A stretch of DNA of 64,000 bases from Saposhnikovia divaricata (Eukaryota > Streptophyta > Magnoliopsida > Apiales > Apiaceae): positions 4,216,001-4,280,000 of the forward strand of contig CM071595.1 of NCBI GenBank assembly GCA_036435485.1, written 5' to 3'. Below the pieces are notes generated by a model. The model was not told the origin of the DNA. It was given only the letters and a program-made list of their open reading frames with translations, and ran no database searches. Position 1 is the first letter of the stretch; the number at the start of each line of letters is the position of its first letter. Of this stretch, positions 25,658 through 37,593 are shown piece by piece. The translations under genes and the position numbers were made by a program.

Positions 25658-27345
25658 GGACCATTTTGTGGATATTTTTATATATTTTGTTCCTATGGGT
25701 TATTAAAATTCAACAAAATTTTATTTGACGTAGTTCGAACCTGAATCGGACCTGATATGATTGAAAATCGGTTTTCGGATAATCCTCAAAGGGGTTAGTA
25801 CACAAAATATTGTTAAAAATCGGGTCGGACCATTTCATGGACATTTTTACATATTTTGTTCCTACGGGATATTGGGATTAAACAAAATTTTATTTGACGC
25901 GTTTCGTACCTGAATCGAAGCTGTTATAATCGAAACTCGGTTTTTGGATAATCCTCAAAGGGGCTAGTACATGGGATATTGTTAAAAATCGAGTCGGACC
26001 ATTTTGTGGATATTTTTACATATTTTGTTCCTATGGGTTATTGGAATTCAACGAAATTTTATTTGACGCTGTTCGGACCGGAATCGGAGCTGATATGATC
26101 GAAACTCGGTTTTCGGAAAATTCTCAAAGGGGTTAGTACACGGGATATTGTTAAAAATCAAGTCGGACCATTTTGTGGATATTTTTACATATTTTGTTCC
26201 TATGGGTTATTGGAATTCAAAGAAATTTATTTGACGCAATTCGGACCTGAATCGGAGCTGATATAATCGAAACTCGATTTTCGGAAAATTCTCAAAGGGG
26301 TTAGTACACGGGATATTGTTACACATCGAGTCGGACCATTTTGTGGATATTTTTACATATTTTGTTCCTATGGGTTATTGGAATTCAACGAAATTTTATT
26401 TGACGCTGTTCGGACCGGAATCGGAGCTGATATGATCGAAACTCGGTTTTTGGATAATCCTCAAAGGGGCTAGTACACGGGATATTGTTAAACATCGAGT
26501 CGGACCATTTTGTGGATATTTTTACATATTTTGTTCCTATGGGTTATTGGAATTCAACGAAATTTTATTTGAAGCAGTTCGGACCGGAATCGGAGCTGAT
26601 ATGATAAAAACTCGGTTTTCGGAAAATTCTCAAAGGGGTTAGTACACGGGATATTGTTAAAAATCAAATCGGACCATTTAATGGACATTTTTACATATTT
26701 TGTTCCTATGGGTTATTAAAATTCAACAAAATTTTATTTGACGTAGTTCGAACCTGAATCGGAGCTGTTATAATCGAAACTCGGTTTTTGGATAATCCTC
26801 AAAGGGGCTAGTACATGGGATATTGTTAAAAATCGAGACGGACCATTTTGTGGATATTTTTACATATTTTGTTCCTATGGGTTATTGGAATTCAACGAAA
26901 TTTTATTTGACGCTGTTCGGACCAGAATCGGAGCTGATATGATCGAAACTCGGTTTTCGGAAAATTCTCAAAGGGGTTAGTACACGGGATATTGTTGAAA
27001 ATCAATTCGGACCATTTTGTGGATATTTTTACATATTTTGTTCCTATGGGTTATTGGAATTCAACGAAATTTTATTTGACGCTGTTCGGACCGGAATCGG
27101 AGCTGATATGATCGAAACTCGGTTTTCGAAAAATTCTCAAAGGGGTTAGTACACGGGATATTGTTACAAATCAAGTCGGACCATTTTGTTGATATTTTCA
27201 CATATTTTGTTCCTATGGGTTATTGGAATTCAAAGAAATTTATTTGACGCAATTCGGACCTGAATCGGAGCTGATATAATCGAAACTCGATTTTTGGATA
27301 ATCCTCAAAGGGGCTAGTACATGGGATATTGTTAAACATCGAGTC
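25490..27345 (+). repeat. 11-mer HOR unit 3 (1,856 bp)
   Basis: Begins with the chimeric C and then repeats unit 1 in order A-B-A. Units 1+2 (22622-25489) and units 3+4 match at an offset of 2,868 bp, including ggaccagaatcgg at 24051 and 26919, so a 1,856+1,012 composite was duplicated. Confidence 0.83.
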
Positions 27346-29370
27346 GGACCATTTTGTGGATATTTTTACATATTTTGTTCCTATGGATTATTGGAATTCA
27401 GCGAAATTTTATTTGAAGCAATTCGGACCGGAATCGGAGCTGATATGATCAAAACTCGGTTTTCGGAAAATTCTCAAAGGGTTAGTACACAGGATATTGT
27501 TAAAAATCAAATCGGACCATTTTGTGGATATTTTTATATATTTTGTTCCTATGGGTTATTAAAATTCAACAAAATTTTATTTGACGTAGTTCGAACCTGA
27601 ATCGGACCTGATATGATTGAAAATCGGTTTTCGGATAATCCTCAAAGGGGTTAGTACACAAAATATTGTTAAAAATCGGGTCGGACCATTTCATGGACAT
27701 TTTTACATATTTTGTTCCTACGGGATATTGGGATTAAACAAAATTTTATTTGACGCGTTTCGTACCTGAATCGAAGCTGTTATAATCGAAACTCGGTTTT
27801 TGGATAATCCTCAAAGGGGCTAGTACATGGGATATTGTTAAAAATCGAGTCGGACCATTTTGTGGATATTTTTACATATTTTGTTCCTATGGGTTATTGG
27901 AATTCAACGAAATTTTATTTGACGCTGTTCGGACCGTAATCGGAGCTGATATGATCGAAACTCGGTTTTCGGAAAATTCTCAAAGGGGTTAGTACACGGG
28001 ATATTGTCAAAAATCAAGTCGGACCATTTTGTGGATATTTTTACATATTTTGTTCCTATGGGTTATTGGAATTCAACGAAATTTTATTTGACGCTGTTCG
28101 GACCGGAATCGGAGCTGATATGATCGAAACTCGGTTTTCGGAAAATTCTCAAAGGGGCTAGTACACGGGATATTGTTAAAAATCGAGTCGGACCATTTTG
28201 TTGATATTTTTACATATTTTGTTCCTATGGGTTATTGGAATTCAACGAAATTTATTTGACGCAGTTCGGACCGGAATCGGAGCTGATATAATCGAAACTC
28301 GATTTTTGGATAATCCTCAAAGGGGCTAGTACACGGGATATTGTTAAACATCGAGTCGGACCATTTTGTGGATATTTTTACATATTTTGTTCCTATGGGT
28401 TATTGGAATTCAACGAAATTTTATTTGAAGCAGTTCGGACCGGAATCGGAGCTGATATGATAAAAACTCGGTTTTCGGAAAATTCTCAAAGGGGTTAGTA
28501 CACGGGATATTGTTAAAAATCAAATCGGACCATTTCATGGACATTTTTACATATTTTGTTCCTATGGGTTATTAAAATTCAACAAAATTTTATTTGACGT
28601 AGTTCGAACCTGAATCGGAGCTGTTATAATCGAAACTCGGTTTTTGGATAATCCTCAAAGGGGCTAGTACATGGGATATTGTTAAAAATCGAGACGGACC
28701 ATTTTGTGGATATTTTTACATATTTTGTTCCTATGGGTTATTGGAATTCAACGAAATTTTATTTGACGCTGTTCGGACCAGAATCGGAGCTGATATGATC
28801 GAAACTCGGTTTTCGGAAAATTCTCAAAGGGGTTAGTACACGGGATATTGTTGAAAATCAAGTCGGACCATTTTGTGGATATTTTTACATATTTTGTTCC
28901 TATGGGTTATTGGAATTCAACGAAATTTTATTTGACGCTGTTCGGACCGGAATCGGAGCTGATATGATCGAAACTCGGTTTTCGAAAAATTCTCAAAGGG
29001 GTTAGTACACGGGATATTGTTACAAATCAAGTCGGACCATTTTGTTGATATTTTCACATATTTTGTTCCTATGGGTTATTGGAATTCAAAGAAATTTATT
29101 TGACGCAATTCGGACCTGAATCGGAGCTGATATAATCGAAACTCGATTTTTGGATAATCCTCAAAGGGGCTAGTACATGGGATATTGTTAAACATCGAGT
29201 CGGACCATTTTGTGGATATTTTTACATATTTTGTTCCTATGGGTTATTGGAATTCAACGAAATTTTATTTGACGCTGTTCGGACCGGAATCGGAGCTGAT
29301 ATGATCGAAACTCGGTTTTCGGAAAATTCTCAAAGAGGTTAGTACACGGGATATTGTTAAAAATCAAGTC
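27346..29370 (+). repeat. Expanded HOR unit 4 (2,025 bp, 12-mer)
   Basis: A full 11-mer plus one extra type A monomer at 29202-29370, exactly 169 bp. The extra monomer is recognisable by the private ctcaaagaggttagtac. Its D/E chimera (28527) keeps ancestral tcatgg where sister units have taatgg. Confidence 0.84.
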
Positions 29371-31226
29371 GGACCATTTTGTGGATATTTTTACATATTT
29401 TGTTCCTATGGGTTATTGGAATTCAACGAAATTTTATTTGACGCTGTTCGGACCGGAATCGGAGCTGATATGATCAAAACTCGGTTTTCGGAAAATTCTC
29501 AAAGGGTTAGTACACAGGATATTGTTAAAAATCAAATCGGACCATTTTGTGGATATTTTTATATATTTTGTTCCTATGGGTTATTAAAATTCAACAAAAT
29601 TTTATTTGACGTAGTTCGAACCTGAATCGGACCTGATATGATTGAAAATCGGTTTTCGGATAATCCTCAAAGGGGTTAGTACACAAAATATTGTTAAAAA
29701 TCGGGTCGGACCATTTCATGGACATTTTTACATATTTTGTTCCTACGGGATATTGGGATTAAACAAAATTTTATTTGACGCGTTTCGTACCTGAATCGAA
29801 GCTGTTATAATCGAAACTCGGTTTTTGGATAATCCTCAAAGGGGCTAGTACATGGGATATTGTTAAAAATCGTGTCGGACCATTTTGTGGATATTTTTAC
29901 ATATTTTGTTCCTATGGGTTATTGGAATTCAACGAAATTTTATTTGACGCTGTTCGGACCGTAATCGGAGCTGATATGATCGAAACTCGGTTTTCGGAAA
30001 ATTCTCAAAGGGGTTAGTACACGGGATATTGTCAAAAATCAAGTCGGACCATTTTGTGGATATTTTTACATATTTTGTTCCTATGGGTTATTGGAATTCA
30101 ACGAAATTTTATTTGACGCTGTTCGGACCGGAATCGGAGCTGATATGATCGAAACTCGGTTTTCGGAAAATTCTCAAAGGGGCTAGTACACGGGATATTG
30201 TTAAAAATCGAGTCGGACCATTTTGTTGATATTTTTACATATTTTGTTCCTATGGGTTATTGGAATTCAACGAAATTTATTTGACGCAGTTCGGACCGGA
30301 ATCGGAGCTGATATAATCGAAACTCGATTTTTGGATAATCCTCAAAGGGGCTAGTACACGGGATATTGTTAAACATCGAGTCGGACCATTTTGTGGATAT
30401 TTTTACATATTTTGTTCCTATGGGTTATTGGAATTCAACGAAATTTTATTTGAAGCAGTTCGGACCGGAATCGGAGCTGATATGATAAAAACTCGGTTTT
30501 CGGAAAATTCTCAAAGGGGTTAGTACACGGGATATTGTTAAAAATCAAATCGGACCATTTAATGGACATTTTTACATATTTTGTTCCTATGGGTTATTAA
30601 AATTCAACAAAATTTTATTTGACGTAGTTCGAACCTGAATCGGAGCTGTTATAATCGAAACTCGGTTTTTGGATAATCCTCAAAGGGGCTAGTACATGGG
30701 ATATTGTTAAAAATCGAGACGGACCATTTTGTGGATATTTTTACATATTTTGTTCCTATGGGTTATTGGAATTCAACGAAATTTTATTTGACGCTGTTCG
30801 GACCAGAATCGGAGCTGATATGATCGAAACTCGGTTTTCGGAAAATTCTCAAAGGGGTTAGTACACGGGATATTGTTGAAAATCAAGTCGGACCATTTTG
30901 TGGATATTTTTACATATTTTGTTCCTATGGGTTATTGGAATTCAACGAAATTTTATTTGACGCTGTTCGGACCGGAATCGGAGCTGATATGATCGAAACT
31001 CGGTTTTCGAAAAATTCTCAAAGGGGTTAGTACACGGGATATTGTTACAAATCAAGTCGGACCATTTTGTTGATATTTTCACATATTTTGTTCCTATGGG
31101 TTATTGGAATTCAAAGAAATTTATTTGACGCAATTCGGACCTGAATCGGAGCTGATATAATCGAAACTCGATTTTTGGATAATCCTCAAAGGGGCTAGTA
31201 CATGGGATATTGTTAAACATCGAGTC
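29371..31226 (+). repeat. 11-mer HOR unit 5 (1,856 bp)
   Basis: Its first monomer is chimeric: 5' end like type A (tttgacgctgttcggaccgg) and 3' end like C1 (gatcaaaactcgg, caaagggttagtacacagg). The rest follows the C1-D-E-A-A-B-C-(D/E)-A-A-B order. A private cgtgtcgg occurs near 29872. Confidence 0.83.
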
Positions 31227-33082
31227 GGACCATTTTGTGGATATTTTTACATATTTTGTTCCTATGGATTATTGGAATTCAGCGAAATTTTATTTGAAGC
31301 AGTTCGGACCGGAATCGGAGCTGATATGATCAAAACTCGGTTTTCGGAAAATTCTCAAAGGGTTAGTACACAGGATATTGTTAAAAATCAAATCGGACCA
31401 TTTTGTGGATATTTTTATATATTTTGTTCCTATGGGTTATTAAAATTCAACAAAATTTTATTTGACGTAGTTCGAACCTGAATCGGACCTGATATGATTG
31501 AAAATCGGTTTTCGGATAATCCTCAAAGGGGTTAGTACACAAAATATTGTTAAAAATCGGGTCGGACCATTTCATGGACATTTTTACATATTTTGTTCCT
31601 ACGGGATATTGGGATTAAACAAAATTTTATTTGACGCGTTTCGTACCTGAATCGAAGCTGTTATAATCGAAACTCGGTTTTTGGATAATCCTCAAAGGGG
31701 CTAGTACATGGGATATTGTTAAAAATCGAGTCGGACCATTTTGTGGATATTTTTACATATTTTGTTCCTATGGGTTATTGGAATTCAACGAAATTTTATT
31801 TGACGCTGTTCGGACCGTAATCGGAGCTGATATGATCGAAACTCGGTTTTCGGAAAATTCTCAAAGGGGTTAGTACACGGGATATTGTCAAAAATCAAGT
31901 CGGACCATTTTGTGGATATTTTTACATATTTTGTTCCTATGGGTTATTGGAATTCAACGAAATTTTATTTGACGCTGTTCGGACCGGAATCGGAGCTGAT
32001 ATGATCGAAACTCGGTTTTCGGAAAATTCTCAAAGGGGCTAGTACACGGGATATTGTTAAAAATCGAGTCGGACCATTTTGTTGATATTTTTACATATTT
32101 TGTTCCTATGGGTTATTGGAATTCAACGAAATTTATTTGACGCAGTTCGGACCGGAATCGGAGCTGATATAATCGAAACTCGATTTTTGGATAATCCTCA
32201 AAGGGGCTAGTACACGGGATATTGTTAAACATCGAGTCGGACCATTTTGTGGATATTTTTACATATTTTGTTCCTATGGGTTATTGGAATTCAACGAAAT
32301 TTTATTTGAAGCAGTTCGGACCGGAATCGGAGCTGATATGATAAAAACTCGGTTTTCGGAAAATTCTCAAAGGGGTTAGTACACGGGATATTGTTAAAAA
32401 TCAAATCGGACCATTTAATGGACATTTTTACATATTTTGTTCCTATGGGTTATTAAAATTCAACAAAATTTTATTTGACGTAGTTCGAACCTGAATCGGA
32501 GCTGTTATAATCGAAACTCGGTTTTTGGATAATCCTCAAAGGGGCTAGTACATGGGATATTGTTAAAAATCGAGACGGACCATTTTGTGGATATTTTTAC
32601 ATATTTTGTTCCTATGGGTTATTGGAATTCAACGAAATTTTATTTGACGCTGTTCGGACCAGAATCGGAGCTGATATGATCGAAACTCGGTTTTCGGAAA
32701 ATTCTCAAAGGGGTTAGTACACGGGATATTGTTGAAAATCAAGTCGGACCATTTTGTGGATATTTTTACATATTTTGTTCCTATGGGTTATTGGAATTCA
32801 ACGAAATTTTATTTGACGCTGTTCGGACCGGAATCGGAGCTGATATGATCGAAACTCGGTTTTCGAAAAATTCTCAAAGGGGTTAGTACACGGGATATTG
32901 TTACAAATCAAGTCGGACCATTTTGTTGATATTTTCACATATTTTGTTCCTATGGGTTATTGGAATTCAAAGAAATTTATTTGACGCAATTCGGACCTGA
33001 ATCGGAGCTGATATAATCGAAACTCGATTTTTGGATAATCCTCAAAGGGGCTAGTACATGGGATATTGTTAAACATCGAGTC
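31227..33082 (+). repeat. 11-mer HOR unit 6 (1,856 bp)
   Basis: A complete unit in standard order with ggaccgtaatcgg in the first A (near 31814), taatgg in the D/E chimera (32408) and ggaccagaatcgg in the following A (32656). It is close to a reference copy for this HOR. Confidence 0.85.
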
Positions 33083-34094
33083 GGACCATTTTGTGGATAT
33101 TTTTACATATTTTGTTCCTATGGATTATTGGAATTCAGCGAAATTTTATTTGAAGCAGTTCGGACCGGAATCGGAGCTGATATGATCAAAACTCGGTTTT
33201 CGGAAAATTCTCAAAGGGTTAGTACACAGGATATTGTTAAAAATCAAATCGGACCATTTTGTGGATATTTTTATATATTTTGTTCCTATGGGTTATTAAA
33301 ATTCAACAAAATTTTATTTGACGTAGTTCGAACCTGAATCGGACCTGATATGATTGAAAATCGGTTTTCGGATAATCCTCAAAGGGGTTAGTACACAAAA
33401 TATTGTTAAAAATCGGGTCGGACCATTTCATGGACATTTTTACATATTTTGTTCCTACGGGATATTGGGATTAAACAAAATTTTATTTGACGCGTTTCGT
33501 ACCTGAATCGAAGCTGTTATAATCGAAACTCGGTTTTTGGATAATCCTCAAAGGGGCTAGTACATGGGATATTGTTAAAAATCGAGTCGGACCATTTTGT
33601 GGATATTTTTACATATTTTGTTCCTATGGGTTATTGGAATTCAACGAAATTTTATTTGACGCTGTTCGGACCGTAATCGGAGCTGATATGATCGAAACTC
33701 GGTTTTCGGAAAATTCTCAAAGGGGTTAGTACACGGGATATTGTCAAAAATCAAGTCGGACCATTTTGTGGATATTTTTACATATTTTGTTCCTATGGGT
33801 TATTGGAATTCAACGAAATTTTATTTGACGCTGTTCGGACCGGAATCGGAGCTGATATGATCGAAACTCGGTTTTCGGAAAATTCTCAAAGGGGCTAGTA
33901 CACGGGATATTGTTAAAAATCGAGTCGGACCATTTTGTTGATATTTTTACATATTTTGTTCCTATGGGTTATTGGAATTCAACGAAATTTATTTGACGCA
34001 GTTCGGACCGGAATCGGAGCTGATATAATCGAAACTCGATTTTTGGATAATCCTCAAAGAGGCTAGTACACGGGATATTGTTAAACATCGAGTC
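33083..34094 (+). repeat. Truncated HOR unit 7 (1,012 bp, 6-mer)
   Basis: Again C1-D-E-A-A-B with the second half of the HOR missing. The B monomer carries a private caaagaggctag near 34055. The following C monomer (34095) is chimeric but keeps gatcaaaactcgg, unlike the gataaaaactcgg of the first truncation. Confidence 0.84.
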
Positions 34095-35106
34095 GGACCA
34101 TTTTGTGGATATTTTTACATATTTTGTTCCTATGGGTTATTGGAATTCAACGAAATTTTATTTGAAGCAGTTCGGACCGGAATCGGAGCTGATATGATCA
34201 AAACTCGGTTTTCGGAAAATTCTCAAAGGGTTAGTACACAGGATATTGTTAAAAATCAAATCGGACCATTTTGTGGATATTTTTATATATTTTGTTCCTA
34301 TGGGTTATTAAAATTCAACAAAATTTTATTTGACGTAGTTCGAACCTGAATCGGACCTGATATGATTGAAAATCGGTTTTCGGATAATCCTCAAAGGGGT
34401 TAGTACACAAAATATTGTTAAAAATCGGGTCGGACCATTTCATGGACATTTTTACATATTTTGTTCCTACGGGATATTGGGATTAAACAAAATTTTATTT
34501 GACGCGTTTCGTACCTGAATCGAAGCTGTTATAATCGAAACTCGGTTTTTGGATAATCCTCAAAGGGGCTAGTACAGGGGATATTGTTAAAAATCGAGTC
34601 GGACCATTTTGTGGATATTTTTACATATTTTGTTCCTATGGGTTATTGGAATTCAACGAAATTTTATTTGACGCTGTTCGGACCGTAATCGGAGCTGATA
34701 TGATCGAAACTCGGTTTTCGGAAAATTCTCAAAGGGGTTAGTACACGGGATATTGTCAAAAATCAAGTCGGACCATTTTGTGGATATTTTTACATATTTT
34801 GTTCCTATGGGTTATTGGAATTCAACGAAATTTTATTTGACGCTGTTCGGACCGGAATCGGAGCTGATATGATCGAAACTCGGTTTTCGGAAAATTCTCA
34901 AAGGGGCTAGTACACGGGATATTGTTAAAAATCGAGTCGGACCATTTTGTTGATATTTTTACATATTTTGTTCCTATGGGTTATTGGAATTCAACGAAAT
35001 TTATTTGACGCAGTTCGGACCGGAATCGGAGCTGATATAATCGAAACTCGATTTTTGGATAATCCTCAAAGGGGCTAGTACACGGGATATTGTTAAACAT
35101 CGAGTC
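34095..35106 (+). repeat. Terminal HOR unit 8 (1,012 bp, 6-mer)
   Basis: Chimeric C, D, E, A (ggaccgtaatcgg, preceded by tacaggggatatt), A, B. The next monomer at 35107 is an ordinary type C with ggggttagtacacggg, and from there the 11-mer order is lost. This is the right edge of the homogenised domain. Confidence 0.83.
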
Positions 35107-37593
35107 GGACCATTTTGTGGATATTTTTACATATTTTGTTCCTATGGGTTATTGGAATTCAACGAAATTTTATTTGAAGCAGTTCGGACCGGAATCGGAG
35201 CTGATATGATCAAAACTCGGTTTTCGGAAAATTCTCAAAGGGGTTAGTACACGGGATATTGTTAAAAATCAAATCGGACCATTATGTGGATATTTTTATA
35301 TATTTTGTTCCTATGGGTTATTAAAATTCAACAAAATTTTATTTGACGTAGTTCGAACCTGAATCGGACCTGATATGATTGAAAATCGGTTTTCGGATAA
35401 TCCTGAAAGGGGTTAGTACACAAAATATTGTTAAAAATCGGGTCGGACCATTTCATGGACATTTTTACATATTTTGCTCCTACGGGATATTGGGATTAAA
35501 CAAAATTTTGTTTGACGCGTTTCGGACTTGAATCAGAGCTGTTATAATCGAAACTCGGTTTTTGGATAATCCTCAAAGGGGCTAGTACATGGGATATTGT
35601 TAAAAATCGAGTCGGACCATTTTGTGGATATTTTTACATATTTTGTTCCTATGGGTTATTGGAATTCAACGAAATTTTATTTGACGCTGTTCGGACCGGA
35701 ATCGGAGCTGATATGATCGAAACTCGGTTTTCGGAAAATTCTCAAAGGGGTTAGTACACGGGATATTGTTAAAAATCAAGTCGGACCATTTTGTGGATAT
35801 TTTACATATTTTGTTCTTATGGGTTATTGGAATTCAAAGAAATTTATTTGACGCAATTCGGACCTGAATCGGAGCTGATATAATCGAAACTCGATTTTTG
35901 GATAATCCTCAAAGGGGCTAGTACATGGGATATTGTTAAACATCGAGTCGGACCATTTTGTGGATATTTTTACATATTTTGTTCCTATGGGTTATTGGAA
36001 TTCAACGAAATTTTATTTGAAGCAGTTCGGACCGGAAACGGAGTTGATATGATCAAAACTCGGTTTTCGGAAAATTCTCAAAGGGGTTAGTACACGGGAT
36101 ATTGTTAAAAATCAAATCGGACCATTTTGTGGATATTTTTATATATTTTGTTCCTATGGGTTATTAAAATTCAACAAAATATTATTTGACGTAGTTCGAA
36201 CTTGAATCGGACCTGATATGATTGAAAATCGGTTTTCGGATAATCCTCAAAGGGGTTAGTACACAAAATATTGTTAAAAATTGGGTCGGACCATTTCTTG
36301 GACATTTTTACATATTTTGTTCCTACGGGTTATTGGGATTAAACAAAATTTTATTTGACGCGTTTCGGACCTGAATCGGAGCTGTTATAATCGAAACTCG
36401 GTTTTTGGATAATCCTCAAAGGGGCTAGTACATGGGATATTGTTAAAAATCGAGTCGGACCATTTTGTGGATATTTTTACATATTTTGTTCCTATGGGTT
36501 ATTGGAATTCAACGAAATTTTATTTGACGCTGTTCGGACCGGAATCGGAGCTGATATGATCGAAACTCGGTTTTCGGAAAATTCTCAAAGGGGTTAGTAC
36601 ACGGGATATTGTTAAAAATCAAGTCGGACCATTTTGTGGATATTTTTACATATTTTGTTCCTATGGGTTATTGGAATTCAACGAAATTTTATTTGACGCT
36701 GTTCGGACCGGAATCGGAGCTGATATGATCGAAACTCGGTTTTCGGAAAATTCTCAAAGGGGTTAGTACACGGGATATTGTTAAAAATCAAGTCGGACCA
36801 TTTTGTTGATATTTTTACATATTTTGTTCCTATGGGTTATTGGAATTCAAAGAAATTTATTTGACGCAATTCGGACCTGAATCGGAGCTGATATAATCGA
36901 AACTCGATTTTTGGATAATCCTCAAAGGGGCTAGTACATGGGATATTGTTAAACATCGAGTCGGACCATTTTGTGGATATTTTTACATATTTTGTTCCTA
37001 TGGGTTATTGGAATTCAACGAAATTTTATTTGAAGCAGTTCGGACCGGAATCGGAGCTGATATGATCAAAACTCGGTTTTCGGAAAATTCTCAAAGGGGT
37101 TAGTACACGGGATATTGTTAAAAATCAAATCGGACCATTTTGTGGATATTTTTATATATTTTGTTCCTGTGGGTTATTAAAATTCAACAAAATATTATTT
37201 GACGTAGTTCGAACTTGAATCGGACCTGATATGATTGAAAATCGGTTTTCGGATAATCCTCAAAGGGGTTAGTACACAAAATATTGTTAAAAATTGGGTC
37301 GGACCATTTCATGGACATTTTTACATATTTTGTTCCTACGGGTTATTGGGATTAAACAAAATTTTATTTGACGCGTTTCGGACCTGAATCGGAGCTGTTA
37401 TAATCGAAACTCGGTTTTTGGATAATCCTCAAAGGGGCTAGTACATGGGATATTGTTAAAAATCGAGTCGGACCATTTTGTGGATATTTTTACATATTTT
37501 GTTCCTATGGGTTATTGGAATTCAACGAAATTTTATTTGACGCTGTTCGGACCGGAATCGGAGCTGATATGATCGATTGTTAAAAATCGAGTC
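35107..37593 (+). repeat. Domain III: diverged 5/6-mer transition
   Basis: Monomers read C, D, E, A-B-C-D-E (from 35613), A-A-B-C-D-E (from 36459) and A. Private changes accumulate: attatgtgg (35281), ttgctcctacggg (35474), tttgtttgacg (35509), ggaaacggagttg (36033), aaaatattattt (36176 and 37190) and a one-T loss near 35800. The simple undivided 5-mer and 6-mer order probably resembles the ancestral HOR of the left half. Confidence 0.8.
37470..37593 (+). repeat. Truncated A monomer (124 bp, 45-bp deletion)
   Basis: A normal A monomer runs to gctgatatgatcga and then jumps to ttgttaaaaatcgag. Exactly 45 bases of the 3' half (from aactcgg to ggata) are absent, and the next ggacc is 124 bases from the previous one. 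It is the shortest monomer I find and lies at the border with domain IV. Confidence 0.92.

Larger units (their letters stand above)
22622..35106 (+). repeat. Domain II: 1,856-bp (11-mer) HOR array
   Basis: C1-type monomers start at 22622, 24478, 25490, 27346, 29371, 31227, 33083 and 34095, giving steps of 1856, 1012, 1856, 2025, 1856, 1856 and 1012, then a C at 35107. The full unit reads C1-D-E-A-A-B-C-(D/E)-A-A-B, with A-B-A replacing A-A-B in two units. Compared with two 6-mers it lacks one monomer because D and E are fused. Units differ by few bases, so this domain is strongly homogenised. Confidence 0.88.

Noticed and set aside
1397..34349. Eighteen nearly identical 69-codon open frames (frame starts 1397 to 34140)
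   Set aside because: The ones checked start at TTG, lie across the C-D monomer junction and repeat only because the satellite repeats. Monomer length is not a multiple of 3, and there is no promoter, ribosome-binding or splice context and no recognisable domain.
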